DNA of 64,000 nt from Brevibacillus sp051967035 (GCF_051967035.1 NZ_JBQCKK010000010.1:1-64000); one strand, 5' to 3'. Positions 15,844 to 25,043 are shown, counted from the first letter of the stretch. A program made the numbers and translations. The notes: a model not told the origin generated them from the sequence alone.

Positions 15844-17154
15844 TCACCGATCAATAATCTGTGCCGTAACCATCGCCTGCCCGACAAGCTGCTCGCCGTG
15901 GTAGACCGAAACCTCCACCTTCCCGAAGCGGCGACTGATATCCAAAAGCCGCGGCTGCACCCGGATGTGACTCTCCATCTGCACCGGCTTTAAAAAATAA
16001 ACCGTGATATTCTCCGGCACCATGTCACCCCGCCGATGCTGGCGCAAGAGATTACAAGCCGCTTCCACCATCACGGTCGTCATGATTCCGCTCGCAATCG
16101 TCCCCAGATGATTCGTCATCTGCGGGGTGACGTCCCCCACATACACCAGTTCGTCAGCCTGACGCTCCTCGCGAAAATGAGACATGATCAGGTTCGGAAA
16201 CGTTTCGCTCATCTGTGGCTGCTTCGCCGTATACTGGAGCGCTTTCAACACGTCGTTGCGGCTCAGCACGCCTACCAGCTTGCGATAATTGTCCACGACC
16301 GGCAACAGCTCGATCCCTTCCCACACCATCATATGGGCGGAAGAGGCGACAGACACGCGCGGAGAGGTCGTGATCGGATTTTTCGTCATGACCTTGTCGA
16401 TCGTCGCCGTCTGGTCGTGGCCGATGATATCCTTCGAAGTCACGATCCCGATCAGACGCATCTGCTCGTCGACGACCGGAAAGCGCGTGTCCTGGTACAG
16501 CTCCGTGTACTGGTGCCATTTGGCGACCGTATCGCTCGGCAAAAGGACAGGCGTCTCCGCCAGCGGCTTCAGCACGTCCTCCACCATGACGATTTCTTTT
16601 TTAATCAAGCGATCGTAAATCGCCCGGTTAATCATCGAGGCGACCGTAAACGAATCGTAGCTGGACGAAATAATCGGCAAAGCCAGGCGATCCGCCAACT
16701 GCTTGATTTCCTCGCTCGTATCGAAGCCGCCTGTAATCAGGACGGCTGCGCCCTGCTGCAAAGCGATTTTGTGCGCCTGATAGCGGTTCCCGACAATCAG
16801 CAGGCTGCCCGCGTCGATGTAGCGCATCATCGCTTCCAGTTGCATCGCGCCGATCACGAACTTGTTCAAGGTCTTGTGCAGCCCTTCCCGTCCGCCCAGC
16901 ACATGGCCGTCGACGATGTTGACCACCTCGGCAAAAGTCAGCCGCTCTATATTTTCCTTTTGCTTCTTCTCGATTCTCACTGTGCCGACACGTTCGATGG
17001 TGCTTACGTATCCTTGTGTCTCCGCTTCCTTGATTGCGCGGTAGGCCGTCCCCTCGCTCACATCCAGGTCTTTGGCGATCTGCCGCACGGAAATCTTTGA
17101 ACCGATCGGAAGGCGATCAATATGCTGCAAGATTTGTTCATGCTTCGTTGCCAT
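15844..17154 (-). CDS. ytoI: YtoI-like HTH/DRTGG/CBS/hotdog protein
   Basis: A 436-residue multi-domain cytoplasmic protein, the length of B. subtilis YtoI. In order: an N-terminal winged helix (SKISVRQIAKDLDVSEGTAYRAIKEAE), a DRTGG domain at about residues 70-180, a pair of CBS domains at about 190-310 (PVVDEQMRLIGIVTSKDIIG and PVVDNYRKLVGVLSRNDVLK), and a C-terminal hotdog/thioesterase-like domain (NHLGTIASGIMTTVMVEAA). CBS pairs bind adenine nucleotides, so it may be a nucleotide- or acyl-CoA-responsive regulator. The ATG at 17154 has GGGGGAG seven bases upstream; the longer frame has no credible site. It belongs to the ytpI-dnaE neighbourhood. Confidence 0.9.
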   Translation of the reverse strand: MATKHEQILQHIDRLPIGSKISVRQIAKDLDVSEGTAYRAIKEAETQGYVSTIERVGTVRIEKKQKENIERLTFAEVVNIVDGHVLGGREGLHKTLNKFVIGAMQLEAMMRYIDAGSLLIVGNRYQAHKIALQQGAAVLITGGFDTSEEIKQLADRLALPIISSSYDSFTVASMINRAIYDRLIKKEIVMVEDVLKPLAETPVLLPSDTVAKWHQYTELYQDTRFPVVDEQMRLIGIVTSKDIIGHDQTATIDKVMTKNPITTSPRVSVASSAHMMVWEGIELLPVVDNYRKLVGVLSRNDVLKALQYTAKQPQMSETFPNLIMSHFREERQADELVYVGDVTPQMTNHLGTIASGIMTTVMVEAACNLLRQHRRGDMVPENITVYFLKPVQMESHIRVQPRLLDISRRFGKVEVSVYHGEQLVGQAMVTAQIIDR

Positions 17155-17232
17155 ATTGCGACTCCCCCTTCCTGGTCTCCCACCCGTTCCAATGTACGTG
17201 CGCTCCTTCGACCAATATACCCGAAGGCGCGG

Positions 17233-17263
17233 CAAAAAAAAAGGGTAGCTTTTTCAAGCTACC
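17233..17263 (-). terminator. Terminator after yheB
   Basis: On the minus strand an 8-bp stem GGTAGCTT/AAGCTACC with a four-base loop is followed by eight T. Confidence 0.85.
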
Positions 17264-17366
17264 GATCAGAAAGTATATCATTAAGGGGGTTTTCATCGTG
17301 CTATTATCATACCCAAGGAATATTACAGGATTATTACAAGGCGGTTACAGTTTCTTTTCAGTTTTC

Positions 17367-18524
17367 CTAGCCTAACCAGCTTGCCAAAATCCCCTGAACC
17401 AGACCGATGATCCCGCCGAGAATGAAGCCAAGCAGCGTAATCATCCGAAACTCTTTTCCCGAGATACCGACAATCATTTCTTCGATTCTTTCAATCGGGA
17501 AGCCCTCTACTTGTCGCGTCACAATATCGCGAACCGCCAGGCGGGAAAAAATCCGCTCCACGTTTTGCTGCAACGTTTGTACCATCCAGTTGGCCAACCG
17601 GGGGATGAGGTTCGCTCGGACCGTTTCCTGAACAGGGGCGGTCAGGCGTGACAGCGGCTCATCGACCAGCCGCAGGCTCTGCTCCTCGATTTTGGCGAAA
17701 AGCGCCCTCGACCAGTCGTCGATCTGCTCGCGGCCAAGCCACGCCACCAGCTCGCCGACATTTTTGTCCAGCAGCTTGTCCGCTTCCTTGCGCAAAAACT
17801 GCTGCAAACGTCCGGCCAGCTCCGGACTTTGCAAAAGGTCGTCGAGGACCGGGAGAATTTTGCCGATGATTTTGTCATCGCCGAGGAACATGCCGACCAG
17901 CCCGCCAAACATGCCTCCGCCCCCGCCGAGCATGCCTCTGACCATGCTCTGCAACGTCTGCTGTCCTTCCGGCGCATGCAGATAGCCGCGCAAACGGTCC
18001 AGGAGCAACTGGCTGACCGTCCCAAACAGAGCGTCCAGACGCTCTTGCCCCCCGTGCGGGATCAGCTCGCGCAGCCTTGTTTCTTCATAATGACGAAGCA
18101 GGCGCTGGACAAAAGCGTCCCACTTCTCCTGCACAGGAGCGCGTACTCCTTCCTTCCAGCCCCCTTCCTCCGTAAACAGGTCGGGTACAACGGCAAGCAA
18201 AGCCTGACGCAAGGTACGCTCGTCCGCCAGCCCGTTCATCGCCAGATTGTTCATCCAGTTCGCCAGCGCGTTCTCCAGGCCGCTCTGGGCAATCGCCCGC
18301 CTGACGCCCTCTGTCGTCAGCAAGTGCTCTTCCACCAATCTGCCCATTTGTATCGCAATGTCGTCCCGCCTTCTCGGGATCAGTCCCGGGGTAAACGGAA
18401 CCTTCCACCTGCCGATATACCAAGGCTTGAGCGGACGGAACAACATGCGGATGGCCAGTTCGTTCGTAACGCCGCCAATGACAGAACCGACGGCGATATT
18501 CACTAATACTATCCATAAGTTCAT
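17367..18524 (-). CDS. yheB: DUF445 membrane protein, YheB-like
   Basis: A 385-residue protein of the DUF445 family. It has one N-terminal membrane helix (LWIVLVNIAVGSVIGGVTNELAIRML) with the family signature FRPLKPWYIGRWKVPFTPGLIPRRR directly after it, a long helical soluble middle and a C-terminal membrane helix (LLGFILGGIIGLVQGIL). The start at 18524 follows AAAGG/TTAGGA; an earlier in-frame start at 18560 is possible but less supported. It is divergent from four YheC/YheD genes, the same neighbourhood as B. subtilis yheB-yheC-yheD, where the products are linked to the spore coat. The biochemical role is unknown. Confidence 0.85.
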   Translation of the reverse strand: MNLWIVLVNIAVGSVIGGVTNELAIRMLFRPLKPWYIGRWKVPFTPGLIPRRRDDIAIQMGRLVEEHLLTTEGVRRAIAQSGLENALANWMNNLAMNGLADERTLRQALLAVVPDLFTEEGGWKEGVRAPVQEKWDAFVQRLLRHYEETRLRELIPHGGQERLDALFGTVSQLLLDRLRGYLHAPEGQQTLQSMVRGMLGGGGGMFGGLVGMFLGDDKIIGKILPVLDDLLQSPELAGRLQQFLRKEADKLLDKNVGELVAWLGREQIDDWSRALFAKIEEQSLRLVDEPLSRLTAPVQETVRANLIPRLANWMVQTLQQNVERIFSRLAVRDIVTRQVEGFPIERIEEMIVGISGKEFRMITLLGFILGGIIGLVQGILASWLG

Positions 18525-18554
18525 AAATCCTAACAACCTTTCTTCTCGGCATGG

Positions 18555-18583
18555 CACCAAACGATTTGGCTACTCATACCATA
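18555..18583 (+). promoter_or_regulatory. SigmaK-type promoter of the YheC/YheD cluster
   Basis: cACC at 18555 is followed after 16 bases by CATACCATA, an exact fit to the SigmaK consensus (mACm-N16-CATAnnnTA). SigmaK acts in the mother cell late in sporulation, which suits coat-associated proteins. Confidence 0.6.
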
Positions 18584-18617
18584 GACTAACTTTATGCCTG
18601 ATGGGAAGGGGATAGCC

Positions 18618-20051
18618 ATGTCTTACGTTCCAACCATCGTCGTCGGATACGAGCCAAAGACGGAAGTAGACCTTTACCTGCCCCAGGCGCAAATGCGCAA
18701 ATGGAATCTTGCTTCGCCCACCGCAACTGTCCAATTCGGAAGCAAAACGGTTCGCGCCCGCATCAGCGGCATCGATCGCAGCGGCCAAACGCTCATCCGT
18801 CCCGCCTTGGCCGGGTCGCTTCGCCTGCCTACTGGCGTTCCGCTGCTGCTGCGCTACAACGCGGACCAACAAACGCTTGTTTTCGGACCCTATGTAGGCA
18901 TTCTCGTATCCTCTTACCATGCCCAAATGACGCAATCCCCGTTCGGACCGTTGTCTTCTTTTTTCAACGAAATCGCCGACCTTTGCCGCAAGCGGGGAGG
19001 AATCATCTGCGCCTTCCGATTGCAGGATGTCAATTGGGATGCCGGCATCGTGCGCGGTCTTGTTCGGAGAGGAGGAGTATGGCGCCAAAAGGTGCTGCCG
19101 CTGCCCCAATGTATCTACAACCGCCTCGTCTCCCGCCAGCGGGAGCGCAGCGAACAGATGACGGAATGGCTGCAACGCTGCAAGGAAGCCAACATCCCGT
19201 TCTTCAACGAACGCTTTTTGAACAAGTGGCACGTGCATTCCGCTCTGCAAAATCAGGAAAGCGCCGCCGCGCATCTTCCGGCCACGGTTCGCTATCAGAG
19301 CCAGGAAGATTTGCGGATGATGCTGTCTACGTACCGCACTGTATACGCAAAACCGGCAAATGGAAGCATGGGACGAGGGATTATCCGGCTGCGCCGAACG
19401 CAGGAGGGGTATCAGCTCGCCCGCCCAGGCGGGTTTGGCAAAACGTTTTCCAGCATCACCGGCTTGCAGCAGTACCTGCGCAAACAGACAAAAGGCAAAC
19501 CTTATTTGCTACAGCAAGGTTTACCGTTGATCGGCATGCACGGGCGGCCGACCGATTTTCGCGTCCTGGTGCAAAAAAATCGAGCAGGCGAATGGGCCGT
19601 TACCTCTATGGTTGCCCGTTTGGGCTTGAATCGCATCGTTTCCAATATATCCAGAGGCGGTCAGATGATGACGCCCCTTCAAGCTCTGCGCGTATGTGGA
19701 CCGTGGGCCGGTTCCGCTCGACCGTCTCCCGCCACGCTAAAAGAAGTGGCCCTGAAGCTGTCCATCCTGCTCGAAGAAGCGCTGCCCGGCCATTACGCAG
19801 AATTCGGGGTCGATCTCGGCGTGGATGTCCGCGGACAGGTGTGGCTGTTGGAGGTGAACAGCAAGCCTTCCAAGACGGCCAATACCATTCCCTTGCCAGA
19901 GGGCGTGGAGGAGCCGCCCCGGCGCGCCCGGCCTTCCGTCGTACGCATGCTGGAATACTCCTCCTACCTCAGCGGTTTTCCCCGGACAGCCAAACCGAAA
20001 CCGAAAAGAGCAGCAGGAAGAGCGAAAAGCAAGAAAAACAGGCGAAGGTGA
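18618..20051 (+). CDS. YheD-like spore coat-associated ATP-grasp protein (copy 1)
   Basis: A 477-residue member of the YheC/YheD family, ATP-grasp-fold proteins associated with the endospore coat. Residues 1-110 are a beta-rich N-terminal module; the ATP-grasp part shows YAKPANGSMGRGII (phosphate-binding loop), FRVLVQKNRAGEW and a C-terminal acidic metal site in FGVDLGVDVRGQVWLLEVNSKPSK. The tail is basic (KPKPKRAAGRAKSKKNRRR). The ATG at 18618 has AAGGGG six bases upstream. It is the first of four tandem paralogues, five bases before the next, and a SigmaK-like promoter stands upstream. The substrate is not known. Confidence 0.88.
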   Translation: MSYVPTIVVGYEPKTEVDLYLPQAQMRKWNLASPTATVQFGSKTVRARISGIDRSGQTLIRPALAGSLRLPTGVPLLLRYNADQQTLVFGPYVGILVSSYHAQMTQSPFGPLSSFFNEIADLCRKRGGIICAFRLQDVNWDAGIVRGLVRRGGVWRQKVLPLPQCIYNRLVSRQRERSEQMTEWLQRCKEANIPFFNERFLNKWHVHSALQNQESAAAHLPATVRYQSQEDLRMMLSTYRTVYAKPANGSMGRGIIRLRRTQEGYQLARPGGFGKTFSSITGLQQYLRKQTKGKPYLLQQGLPLIGMHGRPTDFRVLVQKNRAGEWAVTSMVARLGLNRIVSNISRGGQMMTPLQALRVCGPWAGSARPSPATLKEVALKLSILLEEALPGHYAEFGVDLGVDVRGQVWLLEVNSKPSKTANTIPLPEGVEEPPRRARPSVVRMLEYSSYLSGFPRTAKPKPKRAAGRAKSKKNRRR

Positions 20052-20056
20052 CCCGC

Positions 20057-21145
20057 ATGAGAGCAGACGCAAGAAGTCTTGGCATCATGACCCGCTGCCA
20101 AGGCTCCCATTTTGCAGACAAAGGGTATTACAAAAAGCTGACGCTGTACGGACGCAAGCACGGCATGCGCGTCTTTGTGTTCTCGCCGCGTCAGGTTGAC
20201 TTTTCTTCCCGAACGGTAAAAGGCTTCGAATATCGCAAGGGAGCGTGGCACCCCGATGTCTTTCCGCTCCCGGCCCTGATCTACGACCGATGCTTCGTAG
20301 GCCCGGCTTACCGCCACTATAAACCATTTGTGGAAAAGTTGCAAAACGACCGCACCATCACCTTCTTGGGGCATGGCCTGTCCGGCAAGTGGCAGGTTCA
20401 TCAAATGCTGTCCAAGTCGCCGCTTTTGTCTGCGTATTTGCCGCCGACCGAAATTCTGTCGTTCGCCACGGTGCATGACATGCTGCAAAAATACCGCGCC
20501 ATCGTCATCAAGCCCATGGCGGGAACACACGGAATCGGCGTCGTGCGCATCCAAAAAACAAAGAGCGGCTATGAGGCGACCGGACGGAACCGGGAAAATC
20601 GGCCGTTTCGCAGGCAGATCCGGGATCCCGCCGGGCTAAAGACTTTTGTCGCCTCGTTCACCTCCGGGCGCAAATTCCTTGTACAGCCCTATCTCAAGCT
20701 GCACACCCCGGATGGCACCCCCTTTGATGTCAGGGTGCTGGTACAAAAAAACGGGCAGGGTGACTGGGAGACGACAGGCAAGGCTGTCCGCCTCGGCGAC
20801 AAGCGAAGCATCACCTCCAACCTGCACGGAGGCGGCAAGGCAGAGCCGCTCTCCGCGTTCCTATCCCGACATTTCCAACCGGCCGTTCACTCGCGAATCG
20901 AGCAGACCATCAATCAGGTCGCGCAGGAATTGCCCCGCTTCCTGGAGGATTGCCACGGCAGACTGGTCGAGCTGGGAATCGATGTCGGGATCGACACGGA
21001 AGGAAATGTCTGGGTGATCGAGGTCAACAGCAGGCCGGGACGGACTGTGTTTCGCTTGATTGACGACCCGGTTGCCAAGCGTCACTCCATTACCCAGCCC
21101 GTTCGATACGCCCACTATCTCATGAAAGAGCGCGTAGGAGGTTAA
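20057..21145 (+). CDS. YheC-like spore coat-associated ATP-grasp protein (copy 2)
   Basis: A 362-residue paralogue with the length of B. subtilis YheC (363). It lacks the N-terminal beta module of its neighbours and begins near LGIMTRCQGSHFADKGYY. ATP-grasp motifs: VIKPMAGTHGIGVVRIQK, DVRVLVQKNGQGDWETTG and LGIDVGIDTEGNVWVIEVNSRPGR. The ATG at 20057 has AAGG eight bases before. The same frame stays open for 1.3 kb upstream through copy 1, but that part is out-of-frame overlap and not coding. It lies in an operon with copies 1, 3 and 4. Confidence 0.88.
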   Translation: MRADARSLGIMTRCQGSHFADKGYYKKLTLYGRKHGMRVFVFSPRQVDFSSRTVKGFEYRKGAWHPDVFPLPALIYDRCFVGPAYRHYKPFVEKLQNDRTITFLGHGLSGKWQVHQMLSKSPLLSAYLPPTEILSFATVHDMLQKYRAIVIKPMAGTHGIGVVRIQKTKSGYEATGRNRENRPFRRQIRDPAGLKTFVASFTSGRKFLVQPYLKLHTPDGTPFDVRVLVQKNGQGDWETTGKAVRLGDKRSITSNLHGGGKAEPLSAFLSRHFQPAVHSRIEQTINQVAQELPRFLEDCHGRLVELGIDVGIDTEGNVWVIEVNSRPGRTVFRLIDDPVAKRHSITQPVRYAHYLMKERVGG

Positions 21146-21151
21146 CTAAGC

Positions 21152-22528
21152 ATGGAAACGTTCAAAATGCGGCTTCGCTTCCTTTCCAATTCCCGTGTCA
21201 GCGGGATCATCCTGCCGACGCATCTCTTCTCCAAGCTGCAGCTGCGCCATCGCCAAAAAGTGACGGTCATGCTGGGCAAAAAGGAAGTCGTCGCAACCGT
21301 ACTGCAAGACAAACGCAACCCCGATTCCAACGTCATCAAAGTGACGACCCTGCTTCAATCGGAGCTGGGCATCCCGCACGGCGGTTTGATCCAGCTCAAA
21401 CAGGAGGATTCGGCGCTCCGAATCGGTCCGGCGATCGGCATCGTCACGACAGGCATACGCAGGGACCCCCGGCAGCCGATTGGTCAGCGCACTTCTTTTT
21501 TCTACAAGCTGCTGCAAGCCCAGGAAGGCAAAGGCGTCTTTTACTATATTTTCTCCCCGCACGACGTGGACTGGAGCAACAATACCGTCAGCGCCTGGTT
21601 TCTGCGCAAAGGCAAAACCGGCGGGTACTACTGGAAAAAGATTGTTACGGCCATGCCGGATGTCGTCTACGACCGGATTCCTTCCCGCTCGGCGGAAAAG
21701 CATGAAGCTGTGCGGGAATTCAAATACAAGCTCGCCAGCTATCCGAACATGCCGATGTTCAACCAAGGCTTTTTCAACAAGTGGGGAGTCCATCAGCTCC
21801 TCTATCCGAATCCGGAAGTCAACGAGCACATCCCGGAAACGTACACCTCTCCCTCGCTTGCGACGGTACGGAACTTGCTGCGCAAATATCCGATTGTGTA
21901 TTTGAAGCCGAAAAACGGAAGTCTCGGCTACGGCATCGTGAAAGTCGTCAAACAGTCGGACGGCAGCTATACAGCCTCATACCACAACGGAAGCGGCAAC
22001 GTCAAGCGGCAGTTTTCCAAGCTGTCCAGCCTGTACCAGCACGTATTCCGCAGCCGGCGAGTAGGCAGCTACCTGGCGCAGCAAGGCATCCCGCTCAAAA
22101 CCTTCCACGGACGCCCGTTTGATTTCCGTGTTCATTTGCACAAAAACCAGCAAAACGAATGGGTCGTTTCCTGCACAGCCGCCAAGGTAGCAGGCTCCGG
22201 CAGCGTGACGACGCACGTGCGCACGGGCGGTACGGTCATTCCCGGAGACGAACTGCTTCACCATCTGTACGGAAAACAAAAAGCGCTGATGTCCGAGCGA
22301 ATCAGCGAGGCTTCCATCCGTCTTGCCACGGCGATCGAGCAGGCAAAAGGCATCGACCTTGGCGAACTGGGACTGGACATGGGCATCGACGTCCACGGTC
22401 ATGTCTGGATGTTCGAGGCCAACTCCAAGCCAGGCCGCTCCATCTTCAAACACGCCCGACTCAGGCAGGCAGACCAGGAATCCCGCAAGCTGCTCGTCGA
22501 CTATAGTTGTTATTTAGCCAATTTTTAG
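21152..22528 (+). CDS. YheD-like spore coat-associated ATP-grasp protein (copy 3)
   Basis: A 458-residue paralogue with the full N-terminal beta module (MRLRFLSNSRVSGIILP) and the ATP-grasp core: YLKPKNGSLGYGIVKVVK, DFRVHLHKNQQNEWVVS and LGLDMGIDVHGHVWMFEANSKPGRS. The length is that of B. subtilis YheD (453). The ATG lies ten bases after GTAGGAGG, and the gene begins six bases after copy 2 ends. In DFRVHLHKN, histidine replaces the valine-glutamine seen in the other copies, so specificity or activity may differ. Confidence 0.88.
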   Translation: METFKMRLRFLSNSRVSGIILPTHLFSKLQLRHRQKVTVMLGKKEVVATVLQDKRNPDSNVIKVTTLLQSELGIPHGGLIQLKQEDSALRIGPAIGIVTTGIRRDPRQPIGQRTSFFYKLLQAQEGKGVFYYIFSPHDVDWSNNTVSAWFLRKGKTGGYYWKKIVTAMPDVVYDRIPSRSAEKHEAVREFKYKLASYPNMPMFNQGFFNKWGVHQLLYPNPEVNEHIPETYTSPSLATVRNLLRKYPIVYLKPKNGSLGYGIVKVVKQSDGSYTASYHNGSGNVKRQFSKLSSLYQHVFRSRRVGSYLAQQGIPLKTFHGRPFDFRVHLHKNQQNEWVVSCTAAKVAGSGSVTTHVRTGGTVIPGDELLHHLYGKQKALMSERISEASIRLATAIEQAKGIDLGELGLDMGIDVHGHVWMFEANSKPGRSIFKHARLRQADQESRKLLVDYSCYLANF

Positions 22529-22570
22529 ACGCTAACAAACAGCACCGTTTTTCAGGAAGGAGGAACACCC

Positions 22571-23881
22571 ATGCTTCAGCAGCGCTCCGGGTGGCTGACC
22601 ATCCTCCCCAGCGGCAAATGGTTCATCCAGCTACCACGGCAAGCTCTAGGCAAACGATCACAAAAGAAACTGTTTGCAAGCCTCGGTCCGTTTTCGCATC
22701 ACAAAAGGGTGTACACGGGCTTGCCCGCGATGCAGCCAGGGCGTTTTCGAACGAGGATCAACTGGAAAATGATGAACAACTCGCTCAAGCTTGGCCCTCT
22801 GATTGGCATTTTGACGGTTGGCGAGGGCGCCGCGTTTTTGGGAAATCGGGAGAACTTCAAGGACATCACGCAATCCGGCAAGCGTTGGGGGGCGCTCGTG
22901 TACGTCTTTACCCCCCAAGGCATCAACTGGGAGAAAAAGAAGGTTCGCGGCTATTTGTACAACCAGAAGCAAAATCTGTGGCAGGAAGTCGTTCTTCCCT
23001 TCCCGCATGTCGTCTACAACCGCATCCCTACCCGAAAGGCAGAGCAACGCCCCGAGGTCAAAAAAGCATTGGCCCGCATCCACGAGATGCCCAACGTCAC
23101 CTTGTTCAATCGCTGCTTTTTTGACAAGCAAGAGCTTTTCTCCATGCTGAAAAAGTACCCCGAGGTGCAAGCGTATCTGCCGGAGACGAAAAAACTCGAT
23201 ACACTCGCCCGCTTCAAAGGCTTTTGTACCGAGCATCGCTTCGTCTATCTCAAGCCGGTGCGCGGCAAGGCAGGAGAAGGAATCATGCGGGTCGATTACA
23301 AAAACGACAGCTGGCGGCTTCAACGGCTCAAGGAGCAAAGAGCCGTCACGCGCCGTTTTTCCAATCTGGACGATTTGTGGAAGCACGTGAAAAGCCACGT
23401 CCGGCAACAGCGCTACATCATGCAGCAGGGCATACGCCGGGCACGCTTCAACGGCAAGCCTTTTGACGTGCGGGTACTCGTGCAGAAAAACGGGCAGGGC
23501 GAATGGGGCATAACCGGCGTGGGGATCAGGCGCTCCGGCTCGCAAAACATCACCACGCACGTCCCGCGCGGCGGCTCCATCCACTCCTTGTCTTCCGTCC
23601 TCCAGACTCTGTTCCAGACGGACCCGGAAAAGATGGAACAAAAAATTCACCAGACAGCGCTGGCCATCGCCAGCTCCTTGAACGAAGAGATCAAGGACCT
23701 GGCCGAAATGTCGATGGACCTGGGGCTTACCGAAGACGGCAGCCTGTGGTTCTTTGAGGCGAACGCCAAGCCGGAGAAGTTCGACGAGCCTTCGATCAGA
23801 CGCTTGTCTTTGTCCAATCTCATCCACTACGCCCAATACGTCTCCCGGCTGCAAAGCGGTCGCGAAGCCGCAGCAGGGTAA
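22571..23881 (+). CDS. YheC/YheD-like ATP-grasp protein (copy 4)
   Basis: A 436-residue paralogue and the most divergent of the four. The N-terminal module is shorter (LPSGKWFIQLPRQALGKRS); the core shows YLKPVRGKAGEGIMRVDY, DVRVLVQKNGQGEWGITG and SMDLGLTEDGSLWFFEANAKPEK. Here DLGL replaces the second aspartate of the D-x-G-x-D seen in the other copies, so one metal or ATP contact may be lost. AAGGAGG lies seven bases before the ATG. A terminator follows, so this is the last gene of the cluster. Confidence 0.87.
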   Translation: MLQQRSGWLTILPSGKWFIQLPRQALGKRSQKKLFASLGPFSHHKRVYTGLPAMQPGRFRTRINWKMMNNSLKLGPLIGILTVGEGAAFLGNRENFKDITQSGKRWGALVYVFTPQGINWEKKKVRGYLYNQKQNLWQEVVLPFPHVVYNRIPTRKAEQRPEVKKALARIHEMPNVTLFNRCFFDKQELFSMLKKYPEVQAYLPETKKLDTLARFKGFCTEHRFVYLKPVRGKAGEGIMRVDYKNDSWRLQRLKEQRAVTRRFSNLDDLWKHVKSHVRQQRYIMQQGIRRARFNGKPFDVRVLVQKNGQGEWGITGVGIRRSGSQNITTHVPRGGSIHSLSSVLQTLFQTDPEKMEQKIHQTALAIASSLNEEIKDLAEMSMDLGLTEDGSLWFFEANAKPEKFDEPSIRRLSLSNLIHYAQYVSRLQSGREAAAG

Positions 23882-23935
23882 TCGGCTTGTGCACGACTCG
23901 CTTTTTCCGCCCCGCGAATCCCACTGATTGCAGGA

Positions 23936-23967
23936 ACATGCCGGATTGATCTCCGGCATGTTTTTTG
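23936..23967 (+). terminator. Terminator of the YheC/YheD cluster
   Basis: A perfect 10-bp stem ACATGCCGGA/TCCGGCATGT with a six-base loop, followed by TTTTTT. Confidence 0.9.
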
Positions 23968-24074
23968 CCTTGCGCCCGCCGATTTCTTCACTAATGCGAA
24001 TTCTCTTGCTTCCTTTCCTTTTGCATGACTGAACCTTCCTTGGAAAAAATACTCGGCAGGAGGTGGTCTTACTC

Positions 24075-24956
24075 ATGACCTACACAAACAACAACAACCA
24101 TAACAACCAAATGCAATCTCAACAGCAACCGCAATTCCTCGGAGCGATAAGCCCAGCCGGAGCTATGTTCCAGCCAGGCTTCGCCGGAACAAACGTACAG
24201 GAAGTACAGCACTGGAACCATGGCGGACATCCCCAATCTATCGGGACTCCTACATACGGCATGGCTTCCGGTGGTGGAGTGAGCGGCGCAGGGTCGATCT
24301 TCTCGCCAGGATTTGCGGGTACGAACAATCAGGAAGTGCGCCAGCAAAACCACAGCTACCAGGCTCCGCAGCAAGGCTACGGCCAGCAGCAAGCGTATGT
24401 CCACCAGCAGCAGCAGCAACAGCAAGCGTATGTGCCCAACCAGGCATTCAACGCGATCATGCATCAATCCGGCAGCTACGCGCAGGCCCAGCCTTCCTAC
24501 AACCAAGGCTACGGAGCTGGAGCAGGCTCGATCTTCTCACCGGGCTTCGCTGGCACGAACGCGCAGGAAGTGCGTCAACAAAACCAACAAGGCTATACAG
24601 GCTATCAAGGGGTGGCAAGCCAACAGCAGCCGTATGCCGCTCCAGTCGCCTATCCTCCGGCACTGACCGGCAGTATCTTCTCCCCTGGCTTTGCCCAGAC
24701 AAACGTCCAGGAAGTGCGCCAGCAAAACCATGGCGGCGGCTATGCTTCTGCGCTTCCGCAAGGCGGCTTCGGCATGCAGGCTCCCTACGGCCAGCAACAG
24801 CCGCAAGCTCAGCAATACCAGCAACCGCTCGGCTCGGGAGCGCACTCGATCTTTTCTCCCGGTTTCGCTGGCACGAACGTTCAGGAAGTGCGCCAGTTGA
24901 ACACGCCAGGCCAGACAGCTCCGCACACAGGCTCCATCTTCCCAGGCAGCTACTAA
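24075..24956 (+). CDS. Gln/Asn-rich repeat protein resembling gamma-type SASP
   Basis: A 293-residue low-complexity, hydrophilic protein without signal peptide. Five copies of a roughly 20-residue unit (form: IFSPGFAGTNVQEVRQQN) are joined by Gln/Tyr/Gly-rich linkers, ending with a partial GSIFPGSY. The unit resembles the gamma-type small acid-soluble spore protein repeat (EFASETNAQQVRKQNQQ): both share FA-x-TN-x-Q-x-VR-x-QN. Gamma SASPs are amino-acid stores degraded by the GPR protease on germination. This protein is about three times longer than the usual SspE and lacks the acidic E-F cleavage context, so a coat or matrix role is also possible. AGGAGG lies 11 bases before the ATG. It is a separate unit between two terminators. 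Confidence 0.7.
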   Translation: MTYTNNNNHNNQMQSQQQPQFLGAISPAGAMFQPGFAGTNVQEVQHWNHGGHPQSIGTPTYGMASGGGVSGAGSIFSPGFAGTNNQEVRQQNHSYQAPQQGYGQQQAYVHQQQQQQQAYVPNQAFNAIMHQSGSYAQAQPSYNQGYGAGAGSIFSPGFAGTNAQEVRQQNQQGYTGYQGVASQQQPYAAPVAYPPALTGSIFSPGFAQTNVQEVRQQNHGGGYASALPQGGFGMQAPYGQQQPQAQQYQQPLGSGAHSIFSPGFAGTNVQEVRQLNTPGQTAPHTGSIFPGSY

Positions 24957-25006
24957 GCCATTCGCCGGGCAAAAGGCTTTGTTAGCGCTATGGCTTGGCT
25001 TCAGCC

Positions 25007-25043
25007 AAAAAAGCGCGACCATCCGCAGATGGTCGCGCTTTTT
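25007..25043. terminator. Bidirectional terminator
   Basis: A long perfect stem AAAAAGCGCGACCAT/ATGGTCGCGCTTTTT with a six-base loop serves the SASP-like gene on the plus strand and the exopolysaccharide operon on the minus strand. Confidence 0.9.

Noticed and set aside
18701..20056. The first 1.3 kb of an 814-codon frame leading into YheC-like copy 2
   Set aside because: This part overlaps copy 1 out of frame and translates to arginine-rich nonsense; the real start is the ATG at 20057 with its own ribosome binding site.
23996..24030. SigmaG promoter for the SASP-like gene
   Set aside because: GAATT and CATGACT are present, but the spacing of about 21 bases is too long and the -10 deviates.
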